Assembly (NCBI GenBank): GCA_027186245.1
Contig: CP114495.1
Coordinates: forward strand, 3,859,001-3,923,000
Direction of reading: 5' to 3'
Source of the DNA: Coriaria nepalensis
Taxonomy: Eukaryota > Streptophyta > Magnoliopsida > Cucurbitales > Coriariaceae
Length of the DNA stretch: 64,000 bases
Shown: positions 33,691 to 46,697 of the stretch, piece by piece
Layout: the number at the start of each line of letters is the position of its first letter
How positions within the stretch are numbered: position 1 is the stretch's first letter
Notes under the pieces: generated by a model
The model's database searches: none
What the model saw: the letters and a program-made list of their open reading frames with translations, nothing else
What the model was told of the DNA's origin: nothing
Position numbers and translations under genes: made by a program

Positions 33691-36600
33691 AAACATGTTA
33701 ATAAAAACAAAAAGTAAAAAAAGATGAAAGAAAATTAAAAAATAGGGGTCAATTTATAATTTTTTTTAGTTGGTGAACGGATTATTATTCTAATTAGGTC
33801 CCAACCTCAATGGGGTTTTCTAAGTGCCGAATCAGTAATTCTATTTGAAATGAAATGGATGAATTTTTTTAATTAAAAAAAAAAGATAATTTTAACTTAA
33901 AAATTAGATATTTATTTTAATTATTCAAAAATTTAAAATATTCATTATAATTTGAATATAATTTAGGGTTCAACCTAATTTTTCCTTTATTTACATCATA
34001 AGTCAACTGGACTTATGAGAGAAACTTTATTTTCACTTGTACAATTGAGTAAAGTATAAAATAGAAAAATGACTACCAAATTGGTACTTTAGATAACTTA
34101 ATTTATTACATATTATATATGAAAAATGCTTTTTTGGTTTTGGATTATACACCCACTCTAGGATGAACTATTGCTACTAACTCTTCTTTTAGTTTAAAAT
34201 TCTATTATTTTAGAATATACCAATCTTTGATGGAGCAAAACTTGATTGTGAGACTAATTAAAATAATGATTAACATGAAATGAATTAATTTTAACATCTT
34301 AACCCGAGTTTTATACGTTTAGTACTTGCTGATAACACATGATAATTGATGTTATTTTTAATTATAATAATAATACTTTAATTAATTGAATTGATAATGA
34401 AATGGTAGCCTTCATGTAAGATTCATAATTTTTGAATTAGAGCATTGTCTCAAATGAACTTGTTAATTGATCTCCATGATTATAATCTCTTTAATCGGAA
34501 ATACCCTTTAAGCTAAAACCTAATTAGAGTCTAATCTTGACATAAAGGATAGAGAATTTTCTGATTTCATATATGCATGACGGGTCATATATCATATTTC
34601 TTATGGAGAATCTCTTAAATTTGTATAACAATTAATTTACATTATATACTATATAATTAAGTAACATTTATGCAGCATTCAAAATCTACGCTCAAATTTT
34701 CGATAGGTATTGTTAAGCGTGCTGAATTAGATGTCCTATGCATGCGGTGGTGTCAGAGATCATATTAATCAAACAGCCATACCTAGCTTGAATATGAAAT
34801 GCTGGTAGATATTTATTTATATAACTAGATAGAAATAGAAGCAAAAACGTGAAGTAATGCGTCACGAAGCATTAGTAACTGGAATGGGATCTCCAATTCG
34901 TAGTACAACTTCATAAACAATCAACTCATCGATAGCGTAATTGAACAAAAGTACATATATATGCATATGCTTGGTTACGTATGTAAGTTCATCATTGGCT
35001 TTTGCTTTCCATATAGAAAAAACCTTAATTCTTTCTAACATTTTCATCGTATCTAATTATATACGTTGCAACATCCTCATCATATCTCTTTTCGTTTTTT
35101 GGATAATCAACAACTAATCCTCGCTCTAAACTACACGTCTATAAAGCGATAAAATTAGTCTACATTCAAAATTAGACTAACCCCACGTCAGTCATCACAC
35201 TTGGTAACCCACGCTCATGAGTCAACTGGAAAATTGAGATCAACTTTTACAATCACTTTCATTTGTTTAAGTGGTTTAGAATAGAATACGAGTAATCCGA
35301 AATCTAATACCATTTTTTAGGTTTTATTAGCGTTCAATTAGTTTATATAAACTCAAAAAAAAAATATTTATCTCAAACTAACATTTAATCATTCTCTTAA
35401 ATATATATATATATATATATATATTTAGATGTTAAACTTATACGAAGAAGAATAAGAACAAGAAAAAAAAATATTTATATATATGTAATTTTTTTTCTAT
35501 AACAGATTCAGAATCTCAATATTAAACCGGTAATAATGATTTGAGTTCTAAGTACCTTTATTAGTACCAAAAAAGTCGGGACATGGTACCACCGGTCTTG
35601 CCGGAACTTTTACCCTCCCCTAATGAAATTAGAGGTGTGAAATATTATCAATTTGATTGTCGCAATTTTGAATCATAGACCATATATTTACCTTTTCATA
35701 TTAATACTCAGAGGATATAATTGAAAAGATATCTCCAACGTATGCAAACGATAGAAGAGATAAATCACATTCTAACTATAAGGTTTGTTATACAAGTCTA
35801 CTTCAACAAACCTACTAATTAAGTACAAGCTTTTTTCACGGCATTTAGTTACTTGTAATGACATTCTAATCAATCATAACCAATCTTAAATCAATTACCA
35901 AGTGTCTCACATAATTTTTCCTAAACTGAACATATATGTATGGATAGGCACGAGCCTTAACGAACATGTTATTACTAAGAATGGGAACTAAAAGATGACG
36001 GAAACCTACCCATCATAACACCTGTAATGGCAGCTAATCATGTGCTTGTGGCTTTTATTGATTTGGAAAAACCTAATTAACATTTTTGATTGAACCGCGT
36101 AATCTCACTTTCATTAGAGAAGCTTTACGCAAGTGATTGAATGAATGAATCGATGGATGGATGAATGAAAAGGTGATGGCTTTTATTTGTCAATTTGCCC
36201 TAAATGGAATTAAAGAGCAAATGGTAAAGTGCACCAAATTGCTAGGATTATTTTAAGTGGATACAATTTGGTTTTTATCGTCGGGATCTTGCCACGTTTG
36301 CAAAAAGAATTAATCCCACAGTTATAAATAATTTAGCCAATTTAAAATGTGATGGGTCATTATTAATAAATTTAAATAAGTTGATTGTTTGAAATTATAT
36401 GATTAACTTTTTTTTTTTTTGACGTGGTAGGATCATAAGTTACTGAGTTGATAATGTTTCCTTGTATTTTTTTTATATGTTTGACGTAAGTTTAGTTTAG
36501 TGGTCCTTGTAATCCCCCATGTGGGTTCGTTTCTGGATCATCTAGTTCACCATGTACTCCGTCAAATTTGGATAGATTAATAGGATAACTCTTACGATGA

Positions 36601-36955
36601 TTAGACCATGACAATGGTTTTATCAACTCAAAGGGTAGTTAATTATAATTTTGTCCTATTGATTATGGAGAGATACAGTTGTCATGATGTTTGATTATCA
36701 TATGTTTTAGGGGGAAAAGAAAAGTATTAAAAATCTATTTGATTTTTTTTAAAAAAACTTGACGTAATTGATAATATAAGATGTTTTAGTTTTTGTGTTA
36801 TTCAATTTTAGATGGCACTTAATTTCAATTTTATACTTATAAATTTGATGATAAAGATAAAAATAAAACACTTTGAAATTTATTAAATTTTTGTTAGAAC
36901 TTGTAGGAAAAGATGGATTCACTGCAATTATATAAATTTTGGTTTTAAATGAGAA
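33691..36955. other. Long AT-rich intergenic stretch; nothing recognised
   Basis: 3.3 kb without a convincing coding frame, RNA gene or terminal repeat. It contains a TA microsatellite (35401-35424) and short homopolymers. Confidence 0.55.
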
Positions 36956-37466
36956 ATAAAGCAGTTTATACGAACTGCTCGATGACTCGAGGGTTGTATG
37001 AATTCGTCTCGAGCCATCAGGCATTTCTTACAAACTAGCTACATAATCATTGGAACTCGGTGGCTGTAGAGCCCCTTCTTAGGGCAATCAAGCTATCGAG
37101 TTTGTTGATAGACTAAAAAAGTGTGTGTCAACAAAATCTAATGGCTCTAGTGGCCTCAGGAAGGACTTCTCGCCATCAGGCTCCAATGAGACTCAAATAG
37201 TTTATCACTGGAACCAGATAGCTAGAATGGCCTTGGGAGGTGCCATCGAGCTATCTGGTTTCAGTGATAGACTCAAAAGGTCTCTATCAGGTGAAATCCA
37301 ATGACTCGAGATCACCTCTCAAGGCTACTCAAGCCATCGAGTAACACGGTTATTTATTTATCTATTAGTTGAAATTTAATGTTTAATTTAGTTTGTATAA
37401 ATTAATTGTCCATACTTAATTTGTCTTCTAAATTATATCATTTTAGGGTGAAGAACCATCAATATG

Positions 37467-37635
37467 TTAGGAGCCCGAACCCACAATTGACCAAGAACCT
37501 TCAACCGTCAGAAGCCTGAACTCACAAGTGACTAAGAACCCTCATCCCGTCAGGAGTTTGATTCCATAATTAACCAAGAACCCACAATCTGTCATGAGCT
37601 TCAACCCATAATTGACTTAGGTCTTCATTTCAAGA
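37467..37635 (+). repeat. 42 bp tandem repeat (four copies)
   Basis: Units begin TYAGGAGCCTGAACCCACAA and pass through GACCAAGAACCC before restarting after 42 bases. Since 42 is a multiple of three, each copy keeps the frame; one frame gives a repeated proline-rich motif (RSLNSQVTKNPHPV-like). It precedes the DUF1985 frame of the transposon. Confidence 0.8.
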
Positions 37636-37667
37636 TTGACTATACTCTATTATCAAAGTAGGAAATT

Positions 37668-38480
37668 GTGATAGCTAACATAAGGAAGAAGCTTATGGCA
37701 AAACATTTGAAGACCTTTAAGTCTACATGTCTGGGTTATTTTATAGATGTGAAGGGCTGTCTTAAAAACTCAAGGCAAATAATTAACTTTTTCATGCTCC
37801 AACGAGCGGAGTGCAAAAATAAGCATGAGTTGTGGCTTACGCACCGCAAGAAGCATATTAGGTTTGGTCTGAGGGAGTTCGCATTGGTGACAAAGTTGAA
37901 TTATCATGATTATCCCCCGGACCACATAAGAGAGCGGATGGAAAAAAAAAAGACCACCTATTGAGAAAGTATTTTGATGGGAAAATCGTCATAGTATTAG
38001 AGCTAGCAAAGAAGTTTAATAGCAATGTTCATCCATGGATTAAAAAGGACAACAATATTGTGAAGATGATTGTTGCTTACTTCAATGAGACAGTCCTATG
38101 AGCTTAAAGGAGGAGGAATAAGATCCAGCCGCTGACCTTGGCCTTATACAATAATTTGAACAAGCTCGACCAATACCCTTGGGGTAGAGTTAATTATAAG
38201 GCTACCATTCACTCGCTTAAGAAGAATATAAAAGCGAAGGCCATTTCACATAGGGACTGGGTGGTGTGGGAGAAGAAACCAAAAGAGGAAGCAAATGACT
38301 TATACGGATTTCTGCTTGCTTTACAGTTGGGACTTCTATTTTTCTTTTGTTACTGTATTTATTCATGTTGCCAATATTATTTTGATGTTTGTTAATTCAT
38401 TCACTATGCAATTATTGGTTTCGAAGCCATTCCATATCTTGCATTGCAGGATGATGTGAAATGCATGCCTAAGATCTTAA
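37668..38480 (+). pseudogene. DUF1985-like transposon protein remnant
   Basis: The frame from 37668 reads KHLKTFKSTCLGYFIDVKGC, then RQIINFFMLQRAECKNKHEL and KKHIRFGLREFALVTKLNY. This is the DUF1985 pattern (TCFGHFL, L.R, the RFG.REFALVTGL core). After a frameshift near 37950 it continues (VLELAKKFNSN, WIKKDNNIVKMIVAYFNE), and from 38138 (LALYNNLNKLDQYPWGRVNY, SLKKNIKAKA). Another piece after a possible intron reads GFEAIPYLALQDDVKCMPKI near 38420-38470. Function of DUF1985 is unknown; it belongs to transposons. Frameshifts and stops suggest it is dead. Confidence 0.8.
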
Positions 38481-39459
38481 ATTGGTCATCAATGGACTCG
38501 CCTATATCTCATGAATTTCAAGAATGGACAAGGAAAAAAAGGGTAAGTGTTTCATTTATTTAGTGAAGTTTTTTTAGTTAATCATAATTTTAAAATTAAA
38601 TTCACTTTGATTTCCTTTAATATAGCTCGTCATCCGTGGAATCCTAAAACCAACTGAGGAAGAAGCAGGTCAAAGGTATTTGACCACCCTGGAATCTTTT
38701 GTGGATGAGGATGACGAAGATGTAGATTATTGGACAATGGTATTAAAGGAGGAGGAGGAAGACAAGAGGAAGGATGAGTAGGAGTTGGAGAGGAAGAAGT
38801 TAATGAGGTTGAACTTAGAAGAAAGAAGACATCGAGGTATAAGTCCCTTATTTTAGGTTTGGAGAAGAAAAATGATGAGAGGGATGGAGAAGATGTCCAT
38901 ACAGTTGAGAGATTATATGGACATGTGGTTGGGAAACATGGAGAAGAGGATTAGAGATATTAGAGGTCAGTTGATGTCATCTCCCAATTATTCGCAACCC
39001 TCCGCCTCATCCTCGTTATTTCATGACTTTCTAGCACATGTATCAACATCTCCAACACATGGATCACCATATTTTACATCCCTATAGTCCATTTCTTTGA
39101 TATTGTGCCTTCATCCTCTACTACATCACTTTCAGCAGTAGCACTCGTCGATGAAGGTTCAGATGAGTCGGCAGATATGTATGTGACCCCGCCTGTCATT
39201 GAAAGATGAGGTGAAAGGATGAAGAAGCGTTCTTTAGCTCGAAGCTCCGCTCTTCGTTTATAGACAAATCCTTGTAACAAGAATATAAGAAGAAAAATGG
39301 ATTATCCGTGATGCCACTTCTTTCACCAAATAAGGATAACTTTAAAGTAATAAGACTCTAAATAGTAACTGGCATATACAAGTATGTTTTTTTTTTGTTA
39401 TTTAAGTTATTTTTGTGTCTTACTAAGTTTATGTTATTGAATAATTTTATCTTTATTTT

Positions 39460-40176
39460 TCTATAATAGGGATCTGGTCGTAGGATTCAAAGGCCTTAAG
39501 TACGAGATTGAGTATTTTGAGTAAATACTGCAACCTAGGCAATGATTGTAAAGGCTGATAAATTTTCAAGTAATTATTTTCTTTATTTGATTTCTTTTTT
39601 ATGTTTATGGTTGCAACATATAGATAAGTACTTGTTTAACTCTGATGAGACAACATAAGTTCAATGATCTGCTTGACCAAAAGGTTGCTTTTTGTAGATG
39701 GAATTTTCCCTTAATTCCTAGAAATTTATTGGTATACATGTTTCAGAAAGTTAAATAGGCATGATCGGACGAGCCATGAATTCTCATGTAAATCTCTGCC
39801 GAAGGCATATGCTATTGAAGATAAACCTGTCGGCAGAATCGCATGGGCGCACGTAGAACGACTTTATATCCCTTATAACATCAAAGAAACAGATTGGATG
39901 GCCTTGGTTGTTGATATTCCAGAAAAGAAGATCAAGATCATGCACAATCTCTCAAGTTTAACTTTTTATAGTATAAAGCTTCAGGAAATGCTAAACTCTA
40001 TGTGTGTGATACTTCTTTACTTATTAAGGAGTATTGGGTCGGAGTGCAGCGTTGATCCTTTTGAAATCGTATTTATTATTGGCTTCCATGAGAACACTAC
40101 CTTAGCTGACTATGGTGTATACATGCTTAAATATATGGAGTATCACTATGCTGGTCTAGACCTAATGCTTATATAA
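39460..40176 (+). pseudogene. Ulp1/C48-like protease end with altered catalytic sites
   Basis: After a part with stops (39460-39870), a frame open from 39898 to 40176 continues GRIAWAHVERLYIPYNIKET (39831 onward) with DWMALVVDIPEKKIKI, then LQEMLNSM, ECSVDPFEIV and DYGVYMLKYMEY. This is the C-terminal half of the SUMO-protease-like fold. Positions that are normally His (before W), Asp (in the D-S/N-L word), Gln (before N) and Cys (D-C-G) read as D, N, H and Y here. A protease is therefore not expected to work. The assignment of these positions is from memory of the family, not from an alignment. Confidence 0.7.
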
Positions 40177-40189
40177 TAAAAATGTAGCG

Positions 40190-43076
40190 TTGTTTTGACA
40201 GATAACTTGTGATATTTATCAACGATAAATAGATATTTTATTTTTGTTTTGTATTTATAGTACTTTTATTTAATATAATGAACCTACTATCTATTTCATA
40301 GTATTATCTTAGACCTACTATAATGAACCTCAAGACTTATCCTTTCATCATCGAATGATAAATGATTTACTTTGAATTTGGTTTCATTAAGTTTTGGGTG
40401 TTAGCTGTTAGTAGGCATTAAATTCATTTAAACCATAAGCTAGATTATTTGAGTTAAGGAAGCTTGCACATTGAGCTAAGGAACATCAAATCCTCTAGGA
40501 AGACGAATTTGATGATGATTATGTTGCAAACTTAGTTATTTTCAAGTTTGTTATGGCTTAGGAATCTTTCAACTAAAATTAAACGATTTGAGGTGGTATA
40601 TATAAGAATTTTATTGTAGAACTTGCATAGACCTTCTACTTGGTATGTTATAGCTGCCTTGTGGTTTAATTGACTTATTCAAGTAATGATATAGAAGAAG
40701 AAGGAGAAGAAGAAGAGAATTCTATGACTTAGTGAATAATATGATTTGACCATTAAGTGGTGATAGAATAAAATAAGTGAGATGATTATAATGTAGCTTG
40801 ATAGTTATAAAATACTAGTAAGGTGTTTCCAAGATCTAAAGGTTCCTTAAGAATTAAGATTATATTTTTAGTTAAGTAATATCATGTTTTATAATATTCG
40901 GTTATTACATCAAATGATCATAAATTAGCTAAGAAAGATTTTTACACTGATTTCATCATTTGTTAAGTTTGGAGGCATCATTAGAAGAGTGTTAAATCCT
41001 TTTTAAACTCTAAGCGAGATACAAACATTGTTTTTTGTATTGGAGGTAAGAGTTTCTTCATGTGTAAGGATCAACTGAGCTGATAGTTATAACATATGAG
41101 TCTTATAACTGTTGGAATGGATACATGTTAAATATGATAGGGGAATATTTATTCAAGCTATCACCTAAAACTTATATGGTATTGAAATATAGGAACTTGA
41201 CAAAAAAAGGGATATGCATTTAATCATCATGGACTTGATTAAGCCGAGTGAACCAAGTGGACCATAAGAAGCAAGTAACGTAAGATGATAACTTTGGTTC
41301 TTAAGAGAGTTAGATACATGTTTTAGGTTGAACTATATTACTTGAGGAATTAGAGGTATGTGGTTGTTAGGGTGAGGGACGATAAAATTCTATTATGGGT
41401 GAAGTTTCCTCCTAAGTATCAAATAATGGGTAAACGATGTTAAATTCAAAGACATCCTTGTATTATTAAAATATTTGATGGTTGAATACCTTATAACTAT
41501 TTTCTTGGGAGATGATTGTTCTTGAACAAGAAAATTTAAGTATATTGACTTAACTTTGAGTTACAAGGATTAGGATGAATGTAAAGAATATTAATAGGAG
41601 ATGTGTATTGTTAATAGGAAATGCGTACTGTATGAATGGATGGAAGGAATGCTAATAGTGATTAGAAATCAAGCTTAATATTCTAGGGAAGGTTAGGATG
41701 ATAAAGCGAGCCCTCCTATATTTTATGAAACAAACTTAGTATCCTCACAATTATAAGACTAGACAAATATTGTGGGACTTTGTATGTTATACTCATCCTA
41801 TGATTGTAAATGGTTGATCCGAGTGTTACTAAATGTAACAAGGATATTCTAAGAGCTTTAACATGACACAAGATGGTATGAAGTTTCTTTAATTATAGGT
41901 GATAATTGGTTTATGGGTCGGATAATGAATCACCCTAGTTGTAGAAATTTACATGAAAAGATCAAGGATGATCATGACATAGTATAAGGATATGATCACC
42001 CGATTAAGTGTTAGTAACAAGGATAAGATCATAAATGCTACGCTATAACGTTAGAATATTATATTCGGTTGTCCCAATGTGGTAGATTTAAGGCAAACAA
42101 ATTGAAATTGGTGAAGATTTGTAGCATACGTTTTAGGAATAATAAGCAAAGGTTTTGACTATGTTGTTTATCATGAATTATAGTTTTCCTAAGTAATGGT
42201 ACAGAGTCACATGATATTTATAGGTGATTTGAAGAAGTTTCGTTTCATTTAAGGCCTTAAAGAGCGGATGGGTAGGAATACTAGCAATTATAGTCTGATG
42301 ACAGTGAAGGTTATGACTGTGAGGTTTCATTTCTTAGCAATAGTATTGAGTCATATGGTATTTATCAGTTTCATTTCTAAGATGAACATTAGAATTGACA
42401 AGTGTTATTAGATTGTATAATGATTTTTTGGACATCGTAGGAACAACGAGTTTTTAATTTTATTGAGGTTTAGTATTCCCTTATTAGTAAGAATTACTAT
42501 TAAGAGGCGTTAATGTGTAGTTGAATGGTATTAATAGGTAAATTGCAAGAATAAAGTAATATGAGGTGTGCAACTTAAGTTGAATAGAGAATGTTGATAT
42601 TTTTTTTTCAAGATTGATTAGTATTAATCATACCTTTTAGTGATCCTTAATGTTTGGGCAATGTTTAGAATAATGTAATATAGAAGTCTTGAGGCATTCT
42701 TTGATAGTCAATCACAAGCATGAGATAGAAAATACGGATCATTATTATGTGATCCTTAACGAAAAATGATAAAGGATAGAGCAGCCTTCAAAATGCAATA
42801 CCCTTAGTTCTATTTCTAGTCAACCAATTAAGATCATTGATTGCCAAGTAAAGCACCTTTGAAATAAAGATGTAAGTTCGGTGAATGTGTTATGGAAAAA
42901 TCATGATTATGAGGAAGCAGGACAAGAAATGCGAGGGAAGTACCATCACTTGTTCAGTCAAAATGGTTAGAGCCTAGCTCATCGCATGCATATCAATTGT
43001 TATTGCATACAAACTGCATGATGTGGTTAAGTTAGTGTTTGAAATTAGAGGACCAAATTTTCTTAAGGGTGTAGAA
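40190..43076 (+). mobile_element. Decayed Ty3/Gypsy internal region (only the pol end is clear)
   Basis: The last part (42811-42980) reads SQPIKIIDCQVKHL, stop, NKDVSSVNVLWKNHDYEE, then QEMRGKYHHLF. This is the hallmark C-terminal end of Del/Tekay-type Gypsy polyproteins (the chromodomain-side word VLWRNH..EEATWE..M..KYP.LF). At 43055-43075 a purine-rich AAGGGTGTAGAA follows, fitting the polypurine tract before the 3' LTR. Upstream, 40190-42800 has no frame that I could recognise; it may be old Gypsy sequence or unrelated. Confidence 0.6.
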
Positions 43077-44400
43077 TGTAATACTTAATCAGTTTAAGCA
43101 TAAAAAATTTATTCCTAAGTTAATTGACTGTATAAATAAGCCTTATACGTTAGTTTCATGATATAATATAGTTGTATATTATGACTGTACTGTTATCAGT
43201 ATAATAAGGATTATATGATAACAATACAGTACAATTAAAAGAGTAGGGGGCGTGGGCTTCCACAGCTTACCCTCATTATGTCCAATCATGAAGATAAGTT
43301 AGAAGTTAACTATCTTCTGTAAGTCTCCCAATCATCACCTATAGTAAGATTAGAAGTGATCATTGTCAGCTACTAAAGTAGGAGATATTGTTCCTTCTTA
43401 GTTTTAGTATCGTGAGAGTTAGGAAGTTGCTAAACATTATGTAGTTCATATGAAAAATTGAGTGAAGCTTATAATTTCCTTTCTTCTTCTATAATCTAGG
43501 ATCATAAAGAGTGAAAGTGGAGAATCAGACATAGAGGACAGTACCAGCTGAGGGTTACTGCTGATAAGAACTCTCTATTTTTTAGCTTGAAAATTGTTAA
43601 TTCTTAATGATATGTGGTCGATGATAAGGGTAAAATTTGTAAAGTATAAGATATAAGATGAAATCAAGGTTCGGGCATCTTATAAGGTTAGTAAGGTCCG
43701 AATAGGTTGAGGTTTAGATACTGGGTTGATGCCTATAATAGACAAAGGGTCGACGCCCTCGGAATAAGAAATCAAACTGAGACTGAGAACTTAATCGTCT
43801 TTCTATCTTTCTAGACTGAGAACTCGGTCTGGATCAGAAACTCAGACCGAGAGACATTATATGAGGTCTCGATCTGGGAAAGAAGAAAAGTCATCAGTCT
43901 GGATTGAGAACTCAGACTGAGAGATATTATGTTAGACCTCGGTCTAGAAAAATGGAAAAGTTCTTGGTCTAGATCAAGTACTCAGACCGAGAGACATTTT
44001 ATTAAATCTTGATCTAGAAAAGAAGAAAAGTTCTCAGTCTGGATTGAAAACTCAGATTGAGAGATATCATATTAGGTCTCGGTCTAAGAAGGAAATGGGA
44101 AAACCTCAGCCTGGGAAGAAAATGGAAAACTTCGATCTGAGAAGATACTTGGTATAGGAAGAGTACTTTGTCTATGAGAAAATGTCTAGTAACAAAATCA
44201 TAAATTAAGCTACCTAAAATTATGATTAGAACTCAAAAGAGAGATATAAGTGTGATTTAACAATTTTAGTAAATTAAATTACCTGTGGGCTTTTAGTTAA
44301 AAAAGATTTCTTCTTAAGGTCCATTACCTAATCCACCCGAGAAACAATAAGAGTTTGAAACAAAAATACTAATCTAACCTCTGCGAGTGTTTCGGGAAAT
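43077..44400 (+). mobile_element. Probable 3' LTR of the Gypsy element
   Basis: Begins TGTAATACTTAATC directly after the polypurine tract. A TATA-like TATAAATAAG occurs near 43131. The LTR holds a 70 bp minisatellite. The right border and the 5' LTR were not found, so the end is approximate. Confidence 0.5.
43810..44145 (+). repeat. 70 bp minisatellite
   Basis: About five units with the pattern AGTYCTCAGTCTGGATTGAG, then ACTCAGACYGAGAGA and TCGGTCTAGAAAAG, repeating every 70 bases (exactly 70 for the three central units). Inside each unit, CTCGGTCTGG/CTCAGACCGAG can pair as a short hairpin. Confidence 0.85.
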
Positions 44401-45194
44401 TTAAAGACGTTGGATAGGCTCAGAGAGACAATAGCTTAGTTCTAATGAAATCATATTCTAAGTTGTTAGTAGATTTTGTTAGGCTTTTTTTTTTGACCTT
44501 TTTCTTTTTTCTTATTAGATTCAAAACTACATTTAGGAATATTAAAGATAATTTGTATTGCTAAAATGGATCTCTTACTAATGTTTATCGTGAAACTTAT
44601 AAACTTGGCTACACTAATTAATAAAATAAAGATACTTTTGTCAAGTAATACTGACCAAATTTAAATTTAAAAAAATGAACCAAAAAAAAAAAACTAAGAA
44701 AAATATGTCATACAATTATTTTAAGATAAAGTTTAGATAAATAATTTACTGATCAATTAAAATTATTGAAAAATTTTAATAAAATTACTAGTATATATTT
44801 AGTTTATAAAAATTAGAATTAATTAATTTTTTATTTATCAAAAATGTTCCTTTCATAAAATAAACTTCTAAACAAATATATAATTTTTTTAGTGAATTAT
44901 ATTTTGAAATGAACAGATAAAATATCGACTAAATCATACGTCACCTCAACTTTATTTACACATTCATTCAATGAATTCTTTTTTCCTTTTTTAAATTTGT
45001 CACTACCAAGACTAATAGCGACATTAAACTGCCGATTATACACATGGCACAAGGGAAAATTGGAGAAAATATACATACTTAAGAGTCTTATTTAAATAAT
45101 ACTTTTTAATAAAATTTCCTTATAACTTAAATGAAAATCATAAAAAAAATATAAAATATATACATTTGCAAATATACACTTACTAAAATTTTTT
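44401..45194. other. AT-rich sequence; nothing recognised
   Basis: No coding signal seen. Short A and T runs only. Confidence 0.5.
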
Positions 45195-46119
45195 TACGGT
45201 TTTTTTTCTTTCTTTGTTTCATAATCTCAATTCGAAACTTCCATTAACAAACCTTTCAAAATTTCTATTTGACGCCCATCTAGTAAAAATACAAAAATCT
45301 TGAACCTATGTTTCACAAGTCTCGATAGCTCAAACCCCTTGCGAATGCTAAGAAAGATCATGCAAAAAGAAAGAAGAAAGATAAGTCATCGATATCACCT
45401 GAACGTGAAGTGAAGACGCTGAAAGCAGCGCCAGAATCGTCAAAAAAACCTCCTTCGAGTAATCGGATAAGACTCTTTAAATTAAGATTATTTTTTTAAT
45501 GAAATTCGGTGGAATTATAGTTAGAAACGTGAAAAATGAGTTTATATATTGTTTTTCATGGAATTTGGTTGATTTAGAGTTAAGTTGTTCATGTTTTAGT
45601 GTCCTCGAGCAGTAGAGCATTTATTTCAAACTGCTCTACGACTTGGCTTTCATGTGAATAAACTAGTATAGTAGTTTATTGATTTATATACTAGTTTATT
45701 GAATAAACTGCTCTTAGGGGCCCCTTCACAAATCCTTTTTACATGGAATTTGATTGATTTAAAATTAACTTTTCCAGTTTTATTATCCTCAAACAGTATA
45801 GTAGTTATTTCGAAATGCTCTACGACACGATGGGTTTGTGAAGGGGTCATCAAGTCGTAGAGTAGAATAGCATAAAATGCTCTATTGCTCGAAGCCCTCT
45901 TGACAGGCCCATTGAGTTGTAGGGTATCATGTTTTTTTTCTTAATTTTCAATATTTTTCATTCTCCAACGAGCCGAGTGCAAGATAAAGCACGAGTTGTA
46001 AATAATTTAGAAGGCAACATAGAGCCGTAAATATATTTTGAATAATTTACTCAATTTTAAGTTATTTTTTGTTATACATGGTTTTGTCACTAACTATACT
46101 CATCTTAATTTTCCCATGA

Positions 46120-46697
46120 TAGGTCAACTATTATACGATTCGATGGCACTAAGTACGAAACAAAATTTTCTTAGGACATACTGAGACTTAAGGAACGGCT
46201 ACATAGTTTTGTAATATTCAAAATCGATTGGATTTATCGATAAATTTCTTACAAATTTATTTATTTAACTTTCTTTTATGATTATAGCACGTGATTGAGT
46301 ATATGTTCTTTCCTCGGATAAAAAAATAGAAGTTCAATGAGATACTCGACCAATCCGCCGCTTTCATAGATCAGGTGCTCACTCAATTCCTGAATTATTA
46401 TTGGGATGATAAATTTGGCAAGTTAAAGGAGGGGGCTGTGAAACTCGAGTATTTGAAGTTGACTCGATGATGATGAACTAAGTTGACGGACATAGACCAG
46501 TTGGTGGAATCACATGGAAGCATTTGAACATGCTTTATATCGCCTAGCTTATCTAGTACCAATTACTACAAGAAAAGGTAAATGAATTGCTTAAACATCT
46601 GAGCATCATGCTCCTATACCTATTGAGGAGCGATGGAATAGAGTGTAGTCTTGAGCTATTTGAGGTCGGGGTCGCCGGCTTGATTCAGGACAATGGA
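46120..46697 (+). pseudogene. Ulp1-like remnant cut short by telomere-like repeats
   Basis: Parallels 39460-40130: TIIRFDGTKYETKFS, KFNEILDQSAAF, then VNELLKHLSIMLLYLLRSDG, ECSLELFEVGVAGLIQDNG. The match stops just after QDNG, where the family continues with the catalytic D-C-G word. From the next bases a CCCTAAA-type array follows. In-frame stops before this point also show decay. Confidence 0.7.

Larger units (their letters stand above)
36956..40190 (+). mobile_element. DUF1985/Ulp1-type transposon remnant, copy 1
   Basis: Plant transposons of this group encode a DUF1985 protein with a C-terminal Ulp1/C48-like protease. Here a terminal-like block rich in CTCGAG/CCATCGAG words (36960-37345) is followed by a 42 bp tandem repeat, DUF1985 sequence (37668-38480), an acidic linker (38640-38780, EEDKRKDE) and a Ulp1-like end (39460-40176). 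Introns or frameshifts separate the parts. No matching right terminal block was found before 40300. The second, rearranged copy lies at 45.2-48.6 kb. Confidence 0.75.

Noticed and set aside
43810..44145. CRISPR-like regular repeats (70 bp) and the 42 bp array at 37467-37635
   Set aside because: Units are directly adjacent, without unique spacers, and the genome is a plant; these are minisatellites.
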